Shown here: positions 10,264 to 20,206 of the stretch, one piece after another
Numbering within the stretch: position 1 is the first letter of the stretch
Layout of the letters: each line of letters opens with the position of its first letter
Origin: Candolleomyces eurysporus
Lineage: Eukaryota > Basidiomycota > Agaricomycetes > Agaricales > Psathyrellaceae
DNA: 64,000 nt
Direction: 5' to 3'
Assembly: GCA_027579435.1 (NCBI GenBank)
Contig: JANBPK010000815.1
Location: forward strand, 81,205 to 145,204
The notes under the pieces: generated by a model
Databases searched by the model: none
Told to the model about the DNA's origin: nothing
What the model saw: only the letters and a program-made list of their open reading frames with translations
Program-made: the position numbers and the translations under genes

Positions 10264-13200
10264 CCCGCGAATTGAATGCGAAGATCTGACTAATGTGGAG
10301 GATGCCGTACAGCGAGGCCCGGTCCGTTCTCTTCTTCTTCCATCATTGTCGTCCCACCGCGTTCACCTATAGTCGATCTCACGTTGAAACACAAGAACAA
10401 TGTCTCTCTTTCGAAAAATGCGCAAGAAAGGTCGTGACAAGGATGTAAATCTATCCGACAGTGACTCCGCTATCTCCACCACCAGTGCTTTGACCTCAGA
10501 AGCGAATAAGCCAGGGNTTTTTTGACAAGATGTTCAAGCATGGGAAATCCAAGGGAGAGGAGGGGAATAAGGTGTGTACCCAGGCCATAATCGAATAACA
10601 TCTACTTGACCTGGACAACATAGGATCACAGCGGACCATCCAAATCCAAGACTGTTGGTGCCCCATCCGCCGTTTCTCCATCTATCGATGACGGGCGTCC
10701 TAGCCTGTCCGGTGCTCAAGGCGAACAGGGAGAGTCTGTCGTCCACCTACCGCCTTCCGATGTCACGAATGTCCAATCGACTTTACCCTCTGGCCAGTCT
10801 GGGAAGCCCGCTGCTGCTGAAGACCCAAAATCCTCGTCGAAGGCCTGGACCATTACCAAGGCATCACTCAAGGTCACTCTGGGCATCCTTGTTGGTTTGG
10901 CTGAAGATCTCCCGATTCCTGGAAAGGGTGCGATTGGCTTAGCGCTACGACTGATCGAGACTGTGGAGGTAAGTATCGATGTTCGCCCTTTCCTTCCAAC
11001 CGCTCACCGGGCCTTACAGAAAGTTTCCGCGAACAAAGACGATCTCAAAACTCTGACTAGTCGGTGCGATTTGTTGAAGGATAGCATCGTTCAATCGATC
11101 AAGGGGAAGGACGCATCTCGCTTGCCGCCGGAATTGATGACGAGCATTGGCAAATTGATTGAGTACGTTTGCTGCCTTCATTTTGCTTCTGCTACAAGGC
11201 TCACGGAACGTCAGGGGCCTCCACTCTGCTTTCCAGAAAGTCTTCAAAGAGAAAGCCGGGACTGTTGCGGCGTATTTGTTGACAGAAGATGAATCGGATC
11301 TCATTAAAGAAACCAACAACACCATCACATTCCTCCTCGAGCGATTCTGGGTAAGGGTGATTCACCTTGCTCTCGATGCTCGACGCTGATTTCCTGCGGT
11401 AGCTCGAAAACCATATCGCAGGGCGCATTGTTTTGACCGACATCCTGACTAACGTTCAAGACCACTCGGCAATTCTGAAGGAGAAATTTATCGCGCTCGA
11501 AAGGGAGGCACAGGTTAGTTACATAATCGCTTTCTCTTTCCCCTTAATGATTAAAGCCTGTCTCAGGATGCCAGGCTTGACCGTCTCCCTCGTGCCGCAG
11601 CTGCTTACGACTCCCAAGAAGTCTTCGACAAAGTGTCCTCCTGCTTCGAAGGCACCCGTGAAGCGTTGCTCGGTGGAATCGGAGAGTGGGCAAGCAGCCC
11701 GCACGGCACTGTTCCTCCGATTTACGTGCTCGATGGCATTGCCGGTATCGGGAAATCGACAATTCTGAAGACGATTGCAACCCGTGCNGGGGGGAATCAA
11801 CTTCCTCGGCGCGAGTTTCTTTTTCTCCCGGGACCACGAACGTCGCAAGACGACACAGTACTTCGTGTCGACCATCTCCTTCCAGCTGGGGTGCTACAGT
11901 AAAGAATTCGGTGTTCGTATCGCTGATGCTTTGCAGAAGCATCCGGATGCTACCGAGAAGGACGTCCGCACCCAGTTCAACTGGTTGATCCTCGAGCCTT
12001 TGCGAGATCTGATGGAGGGCAGGGCGACCCCTTTGCTCATCACTATTGATGCACTCGATGAATGCGACGAGCGACAGGCTCATGCTCTCTTAACCGTCCT
12101 CCTGGACGAGGTTGTCAAGCTTCGCAATCTCAAGGTCTTTGTAACCACCCGTCCCGAGAGTGGGATTCGACACCTTCTCGAGGAGCCTAGCCAGCAAGGC
12201 GACGTTGCGCGCTTCCACGTGCAGGATATCGAGCAGTCGGTTGTCGAAGCTGACATCCAGGTTTATCTCGACTTCCGCTTGGCGCCGGCGCAGGTCCAGC
12301 GTGCTTTGCCCGCGTTGCCGCCACCTCCCTGGCAACCGACCAAAGACCAAAAGGCCAAACTTGTTCGCATGGCCGGGAAACTCTTCATCATCGCGTATAC
12401 CGCGACCGAGTTCATTCTCGACAGGAGGCAGCTGGCCCCTGATGATCAATTAGAGACCTTGCTTGAAGGCGTCTTGGATGATGGCCTTGTCGGGTCCGAT
12501 TACATCAACTACATGGACCGGCTCTACATGCATATCTTGCGATCTGCTGCACCATCTGCTGGTGCAGCTAAATGGCTGGCTTGTTACCAGGATGTTGTTG
12601 GGACTATTATAGTCCTTCAGAATCCTCTCCCCCAGACTGCACTTGCAGCTTTGCTTGGTGTCAAAGTGCCTTATACTATAAGGGCTTTGGAGAATTTGCA
12701 CTCTATCTTAGCTCCCACTGGTGATGCCTACAATCTTACCTTTCACATCCATCATAAGTCATTCTCTGACTTTGTGACAACTGATGAGAGGTGTGCCAAG
12801 GAGACTGGGTTCATGATTGAAACCAGGGCTCATCATACCCACCTTGCTCTATGCTGCTTTGAAGTGATGGAAGCTTCTTTGAAGCCAAACATCTGTGATC
12901 TTAGTCCTATTGATTGGTACAAGGATTTGAAAGATACCCAGTCTTCAGTAAAGGATGCTATTTCTTTACATGTGGCATATGCTTGCACCTACTGGGCAAC
13001 ACACCTGGAATCTGGAGACCTTGAGGGCTTACTGCCCAAGCTTCAGCAATTTGTGTCCAAAAATCTTCTGCCGTGGCTTGAAGTTCTTTCATTCATTGGC
13101 AGGCTGGATGCTGGATTCTCAAGCTTTGACAAGACAATCAATCTTCTTGTAAGTTTCCTGTGTTATTTATTGCATTCACCATGCTAACTTCAACTTTAGA

Positions 13201-16200
13201 CATCCCATAGTGATGCTGCCATGGTCAAAACACTCAGTATCCTGAAAAATGTTCAAAGATTTCTCCTGATCAACTTTGACATTATCACACTGTCACCTTT
13301 GCACCTCTACCAGTCTGGCCTTCCATTTGCTCCCACTGAAAGTGGCCTAAAGATTTCAAAAGAGATGTCTATGTGTACACTCAAGACTATAGCAGGCTCT
13401 GATGCCAATTGGGACTCTACATTGTCAGTGCTAAAACATGCTGAATCTGTATATTGTTCTGTGTTTTCTGCACAAAGCCTTTCTATACTAGCTTCTGGTA
13501 CCAGACGTGGCAACATCTATCTTTGGGACACTCAAACTGGAACCAACAGGGCCATTTTGCAAGGTCATGACCATGCTATCAGACACCTGTTGTTTTCTCT
13601 AACAAAAGAATCATTGCTAGCATCTGCTTCAGAAGATGACACTGCCCGCTTATGGGATGTAACAACTGGCAGTTGTCTTTTTGTACTGAATGGGCACACT
13701 AACATGGTGCAATATCTGGCCTTTTCACCTGATGGGTCAACATTGGCAACTGCATCTGCTGATGAAAGTGTCCAACTTTGGGATCTTCAGGATCCAAATG
13801 AGTCCATTGCTTGCTTGGAGCATACAGACAGTATTGTCAAGATTGAATTTTCCTCTGATGGAAAATATCTGGCTTCTGCTTTGTTTGAAGGCCAAGTAGT
13901 CCTTTGGGATGTAGAAGCCCGCTCTGATACAATCCTTCAGAAAAAGAGGACAGAAGTGCTGACACATGTTGCATTTGCACCTCAGAGCTCTATTTTAGCC
14001 TACACTCTGGCTGACTATACAATCAAGCTCTATGATGCCNAAAAGCAAAAAGCTGGTTCACACACTTGCAGATAGCCATTCAGACAAGATTATCTGGATT
14101 GCCTTTTGTCCAGATGGCTCAAAATTTGCTACAGCATCTGCTGACTTTACAGCTAGATTGTGGAAGATTGATGGCACTAGCTCAAGTCTTATCAGTGTTC
14201 TCAAGGGGCATACTGGCAAAGTCTTCTTCATTAGGTTTTCTCCTAATAGCTCAATGATAGCAACATCTTCTATAGACTCAACAGTCAAGCTCTGGGATAG
14301 TAGCTCTGGTGCTCTGTTAGCCAATTTTGTTGGACATTCTTCAATCATTCATCATGTTGCCTTTTCTCCAAACGGTTCCAGATTGACATCTTCATCTGAT
14401 GACAGTACTGTGCGGATTTGGGATCTCTTGGCTATAACACAGACAACCAATCAGCAAAAGCATTCAGGATTCATTGAATTTGCTGTCTTTTCAGCCACCT
14501 GTTCAAAATTGGCCACGACTTCAACAGACAAAACTATCAAAATCTGGGATGCCAAGTCTGGGAGCCTTATTCACACTCTTGAATGTCCTGGTGTCTTTGC
14601 ACCAACCTTTGTTGTATTTTCAAACAATGAGACTATGCTTGCCAATGGGCTGTATGAAGGCTCCATTCAAATTTATGATCTTGAGAATCTCAACAAGGAT
14701 CCTAGGTCTCTAACCCTTCATACAAAGTCTATCCGGCGGTTAATATTCTCACCTGATGATCACATCCTTGCTTCTACATCAGATGACATGGATCTGCATA
14801 TTTGGAATTTGAATGGCAAAGACTCTCCCATTGAGCACATGTTTACCTTTCGTCATGATAATTGGATGCCCATCCGGGATATTGCTTTTACTCCAGACAG
14901 TATCAAACTATTTTCTTCATCTGATGATCACANCAATCCGCTTTTGGGATCTTCAAACTGGCAATTGCATTGCTATTTTGAGGGGACATACAGGTGCCAT
15001 CCAGCACATTTCACTATCAGGAAGCCAACTAGCATCTGGAGCTACTGATCAGACTGTCAGACTGTGGAAGCTAAATCACTTGGCTGGTTCTGTTTCAGAA
15101 GAACTTCAATCATCAGAGATTGTCCACACACAGTCTCCCAGTGCAGAGCATATCACCCTCTCTGCAGATGGGTCTAGCATTATCTCCATCAACCAGAATG
15201 CTAAGTTTTCTGTGTCCTCCCTCCAAAGTTCTGGATCCTGGAAGACTACTTCTACTGTCATTGAAGGGATTGACCTAGCAGGCAAGAGCATCACTGCTAT
15301 CAACACAAACACCTATCTGCTTTTCAGTTCTAGAAAACAGCCTGCTTTGACTGGACTGACATTGGTTGTATTGGCTAAAGATGGTGGAGTTGAGAAGGCT
15401 GTGCCTCTCTGCTGGTTCCCTCCAAATATCAATCCCAAGAAAGTGGCAGCCTCAGGGTCAACCGTTGCAGTTGGATGTGCATCTGGACAAGTTTTGCTTC
15501 TTGACATCTCTAAGGCACTTACTTTGTTTGTGTAGTGTAACAAGTTTGTCTGTAGTGATTGTAGTTAGGTGCCATGAATGAATCAACTTGTGTGTTATGG
15601 GCTGTTGTGTTGCGTGGCATATTCCAAGGACTCAAGGGGGTCCATGGCCCTTGGGAAGTGCTCTTGTATTTTTCTGCTCTGAAATCATAAATATAATAAA
15701 ATTCATTATGCTCAAACTGAACCTTCAGTGTTTGAAATGTAATGAAAAGACCTGCACATATCAGGGTTTGAACACAAGGCTACAGACTTGGTTGCATGAT
15801 ATACAAGTCACTGGGTCTTATAAGCGCATATTCTTGGCACTGGATGCCTGCACCATACAAGTACCTGAAGATAGAGTCCTTGGAATTGGTTCAACAACAG
15901 AAATTGATCAATTTAAGGACTACAGGAGAAGTGCCAAGCAATGGATGGCGCAAGTCCAACAGAACTTCACTGGTAGAATGCTACACCAAGCAGTCAGTAG
16001 TTCACCCAAGCAACCAGCCATTTCTAGTGCAGAGCACTGCCTATTGTTATCAAAGGCACAGTAATAAGAACAGCAACATGGAGCTTGATAATTTGACCAG
16101 GGAAAACAGGACATGGAACATCTTTGGGGCTGTAGAGCAGGGGACTTCAAGTTAATGCCAACATTTAGTAGTATCTGGGGTTGACAAGCACAAACTTGCT

Positions 16201-16620
16201 CAAGAGCTTGCTGAAGTCCCCACCTATGCAGGTTACAAGGCCAGGTATTTGGGAGACTCTCAGAGGGGTAGTTGCCTTTGCTCCAAATAGTGCACTGAAC
16301 AGAGACAAGAAAAGGCCTGAGGGGCACCAATGATGTGGAGGGGTGGTCATGATTGGGGGAGAGATCCAGGTCTGGATGCAAATTTAGCCAGCATTGATTA
16401 ATGTCCCTGAGATATGTACTTGCCACAGACAAAATTTGTGGTAAAGAGCTCTGTATAGGGAGTGCAGAAGCTGCATTCAGGGCCAAGGGATCAATTTCAG
16501 TGGCAAAATTGATTTGAATAATAAACAGTAGGAAGCCTATGAGAAGACCAAGCAAACTGTAGCCACATTTGAATTGATGACATTTGAATGTGACAAGGTG
16601 CAGATCATCATTGCACTGTG
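10264..16620 (+). repeat. inverted segmental duplication, arm A
   Basis: This arm matches 24,000-30,041 in reverse complement. It spans a 5' flank of about 135 bases, the whole NLR gene and about 1.1 kb of 3' flank. Matching begins near 10,264 (ccgcgaattgaatgc) and fades near 16,620 (tgcagatcatcattgc). All seven NLR exons and six intron positions are shared with arm B. The 3' flank beyond 15,700 has diverged mainly by CG to TG/CA change and by indels. Confidence 0.9.
10400..15535 (+). CDS. NACHT-WD40 NLR (STAND NTPase), copy A
   Basis: Seven exons: 10400-10571, 10624-10968, 11020-11162, 11215-11350, 11403-11513, 11567-13148, 13200-15535. The sequence holds four frame breaks, each at an N (10516, 11788, 14040, 14933). 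Copy B lacks one base at each point, and dropping one base at each gives exactly 1607 codons, so the gene is probably intact. Residues 1-302 form a helical N-terminal region that I do not assign to a named effector domain. The NACHT follows: Walker A GIAGIGKST near residue 358 and Walker B LLITIDALDE near 457-466. From about residue 905 there are roughly a dozen WD40 repeats (SADESVQLWDL, SEDDTARLWDV). Fungal proteins of this plan sense non-self and control regulated cell death or incompatibility, as HET-E and HET-D do; that role is inferred. CpG use changes abruptly near base 12,545. Confidence 0.85.
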
Positions 16621-18140
16621 GTTTTTGATGTGTTTGTTCAAAGAGCACATTTTAAGCAAACCAAATGCAAGGGTTGACTTTGTCTACAATCTGCAATACA
16701 AATGTTCAAGCTAGGCAAATTCAAATTTACATTGTATGTGTCTGGCCTCCTTCTGCCACCACTAAAACTTTGCTTGATATGTGTCCAATGTAGGCACATT
16801 AAACACAAACTGTAAAAATGCATTCTTTGCACCTGGTTTGCTTAAAATGTGCTCACTGAACCAACACATAAAAAACTGCAGTGTTATTGTTATGTTGGAT
16901 AACAGGGTGAAAGTACAACAAAGGATGAAAAAATCATAGATGGTGATATTACTGCATTTGTTTTAGTAATAATAAATTCAATTATAATATGGTCTGAGCC
17001 TTGATAAAAGTCCTAAGTCTTTTGGCCAGTTCATATGGCTTCAGGAGAATAAAAGTCAGTTTCTCTACTACTCTTGGGACATAAGACTTGTAGTTAGTCG
17101 AAAATTGTTGGCTTGAGGCCACCCCAGTTGCAATATATCCAAACACAATTAGATAAGCTGTATTAGCTGAGATTACACAATGAGACAGGCAGTGTTGTGA
17201 ATGAACTCTATTTTCTCTATTTTCTCTTTCTTTGATTATCAAAGCCTCTTTTTTTTGCTTAAATAGAGAGGAATGAGGTTCTATTGATTTGGACTGAAGT
17301 GGCCTAGGTGCCACAATACATATAAAATTAAGTAACTGTTAACTACAAACTATTCTACATTGATTTTTTTTNAAATTTATTGCACTTGCATCTCTTCTAA
17401 AAAGATCAGAAAGGTGCTGGACTTGTCCAAGCACATCTAGAAATGATTGGGCTCAATCCCAGACTTAACAAGTCACTTATTGATTGGGATAGTGACTCCA
17501 CAACCTCTCCAGATACTTGTGAGACTTTCTTTTACTTTCTTTAAGCTTCTAAGGACTTCTCTAATAATCTAGTTACTTTGTAAATAGAAAGATATATAAC
17601 TTTACTGTTGACTAGTTGAATATTATTTTTTAGCACTTTCAAATTGCCTGATTTGTTCTTGCATTGTTGCATGCTGCTAGAAATTATGTGAAGACACTAA
17701 AAATTCTGTTATCAAATAATTTGAGATAAAACAAGTCCCCTTTATGGCTACTGTCTCAAGTCTTTGAAGATCACTCAGAATCTGGTTATTATCCACTTAG
17801 ACTGTGTGTATTCATTCAGGGTACACCAATTGTGAAACTAGTATTCATCATATCAGTCCTCTAACCAACGTTGATCCAAGTCATTACCAATATATTTGGT
17901 ATCATACACATTTTGAGTGATTTAGCAAGGCTTCAAACACCCCAACCACAAGCTAGTGCCATGGATACTGCACTTGTCAATTATGATAAATTAGTCAGGT
18001 TCAATGCTTTCATCACTCCAGAATTTTATCATATGTTTCACAAACTCCTATTCCTTAGTCTACAGACTTTTAATATATATAGTCCCTACTGTATCTACTT
18101 ACAACAATGCTTCAGTCAATCATGCACCTTAAATAGTCCT
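15536..18140. other. CpG-depleted, AT-rich flank with decayed repeats
   Basis: No intact gene. From 15,690 to 16,620 there are coding-like remnants (plus strand around 15,720-16,060; a matching sequence lies at 24,000-24,600). From 16,620 to 18,140 the DNA is AT-rich and nearly free of CG dinucleotides, with only short frames. I see nothing identifiable; a methylated, decayed transposon is the likeliest reading. Confidence 0.5.
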
Positions 18141-18854
18141 CTCCCGTTGCTCTTGTTGTCATTGCCAATACGGCCATTGGTCTCAGTTTTCTATTCTTGT
18201 CAACACAGTGATTGAACAATGGACAGGCTAAAACTTCCCCCATTATGCCTTTGCACCCTTGCCGTTGTCTTCCTTGCCTAAGTTATGTGTGATGAACAAC
18301 TCCTTGCAAGTTTCTGGGTCCAGGTTCTACAAATGGCCCCCATCAAACAAGAATCGAGATTCTACAGAGTGCAGTTGTATTGGTCTTGTGGTCTCAAGTT
18401 TGACAGGATCCGATGTGATATCGAATAGCAACCTACGAAGACCCTTCAAGAACTAAATTTATACACCCGACAGGCCCATTCTAGTCCGCTCGAGGACAGA
18501 AGTTTGTCGGGAACGGGAAGCAAATACCTCCACTGACACTTCCAGCCATTACTAGAACCCTCTCCTCCACTCTCCTACTCCTTTCTAAGCCCACGCAACC
18601 AACACGCAACATTCATCTTCCTCCCGCAACGCATCTACGTAGACCCTATGACGCTTGCCGAGTCCGCTTAGTCAGGACGTGTGTCCTGCGGCCCCAGCAA
18701 AGGAAATTCTGCCTCACCCGGGCTCGTCATCGACATGCACGAGTCCAGGATGCCTAGCTATTTAAGTAGCTTGCTTCTGGTGCTCTGTCAGACAATTCAA
18801 CATCACCCTGCCTATTTCTTGTATCCTGATTCTCATCCCTTAGAGGATTGGGGG

Positions 18855-18862
18855 TATATAAA
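18855..18862 (+). promoter_or_regulatory. TATA box of the pirin gene
   Basis: TATATAAA preceded by a G run, about 245 bases upstream of the pirin ATG at 19108. A start site about 30 bases downstream would give a leader of about 220 bases. This is a good match to the core element, but no transcript evidence is available. Confidence 0.55.
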
Positions 18863-19107
18863 GGATTTGGTCGGCCCAGGTTGTTCGATATCACTCACCT
18901 TTGAATCGATCCATCCAGCCAGCGAGTCTCATCTTAACACTGTCTCAGCTAATCTCCCCCGTGCTCAGATCTTCTCGTGCCACTGCTAGTCTTCGAACCC
19001 CTCGTCTCCTTGCTCGAACTCTTCTGAACCCCAAACGCTACCCGACTCAGCTTCGTTTCGCAGCAACATCGACTTCTCCTAGTTCTCCCAAACCAGCCGA
19101 CAACGAG

Positions 19108-20048
19108 ATGTGCAGCACCCTCCACTTCGTCCCTCGAAGAAGCGAAGAGCGCGGCCACGCCGACCATGGTTGGCTCAAGACGTATCATACTTTCTCCTTC
19201 GCTATGTGAGTGCTTGAATATCATGTTCAATAATCAGAGTGCAAAATGCTGACTGGCTGACAGGTACCAAGACCCGAAACACCAACAATACGGTCCTCTG
19301 CGCGTCATAAACGAAGACCGCGTCTCCCCTCTCACAGGTTTCGGTACACACCCGCACCGAGAATTCGAGATCTTCTCGTACATCGTTTCCGGTGAACTCG
19401 AGCAGTGCGTCCTTATCCTCCCTTTCTCTCCTCTACCCATCTCTAACAATCGATCCTCCCTCTGATCTAAACAGCAAAGACTCAATGTCCAACGTTGAGA
19501 TCCTCACCCGCGGCGACATCCAATTAACCTCAGCCGGTACGGGGATCTCCCACTCCGAAAAGAACTCAAACAAGCACGGCGTCCCCGTCCATTTCCTCCA
19601 AATCTGGTCCATCCCCTCCCAGTCGCGCCTGAAACCCGCCTACTACACTCGTCATTTCACGGACGAGATGAAGAAGGACAAGTGGGCAAGAGTCGTAGCA
19701 TCCGTCGATGACGAAGGCGTCAACAAGGAGAGGGAGGGTGAGGGCACCCCGGCGCCTGTGAATAGCGGGTTGACGATGTACGCCACGATCCTCAGTTCTG
19801 GGAAGACGTTGGAGAAGGAGCTGAACAGGAGGAAAGCGTATGTTCACGTCATCCAGACGAGCTCTGGCGAAAACGCTCAAGGAGCGAAGGTCAAGTTGAG
19901 CGATGGAGCGGGTGGAGAACTTGTTCTGGGCGAAGGCGATGGAGCCTATGTCGCGATTAACAGCTCTTCCGCCAAACTCCTCGTCGAAAACATATCTGGC
20001 AGCGAGGGCCCGACTGCCGAGATTCTCTTGTTTGATATGGACGCTTAG
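19108..20048 (+). CDS. pirin family protein
   Basis: Three exons (19108-19205, 19264-19404, 19475-20048) give 270 residues, close to the usual 280-300. The bicupin pirin signature is complete. HPHREFEIFSY (His62, His64) is followed by GELEHKDSM and then by GTGISHSE (His106, Glu108), so all four iron ligands are present. One splice junction rebuilds the His of GELEH. The family binds Fe(II); described roles include nuclear transcription co-factor and quercetinase activity, and none can be chosen here. The open frame runs 5' of the ATG for about 80 further codons of mitochondrial-presequence character without any ATG, starting just inside the predicted transcript. The gene lies in the loop of the NLR inverted repeat and looks unaffected. 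Confidence 0.9.
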
Positions 20049-20206
20049 AAAGTGGGATGCATGTACCGTCAGGATATGAATTTGCTTCGTTTCTTGGATT
20101 GGATCAAATGTAATATAGGAATAGTCATTTAATTGAAGCATCATAAGATACATATTTTCACCTCCTCGACCTGTATCCTCCCCCGTCACGATCCCAATCC
20201 CGATCT
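20049..20206. other. short intergenic between convergent pirin and CWC27-like genes
   Basis: About 160 bases separate the stop codons of the two convergent genes. An AT-rich stretch at 20,105-20,160 may serve both 3' ends. Confidence 0.5.

Noticed and set aside
15920..16648. 243-codon minus-strand frame in the CpG-depleted flank
   Set aside because: It is long because CG loss and composition remove stops; its partner in arm B is not open in the matching frame, so it is not taken as a gene.
17871..18215. 114-codon frame near the end of the AT-rich block
   Set aside because: Low-complexity hydrophobic translation in AT-rich DNA; no supporting feature.
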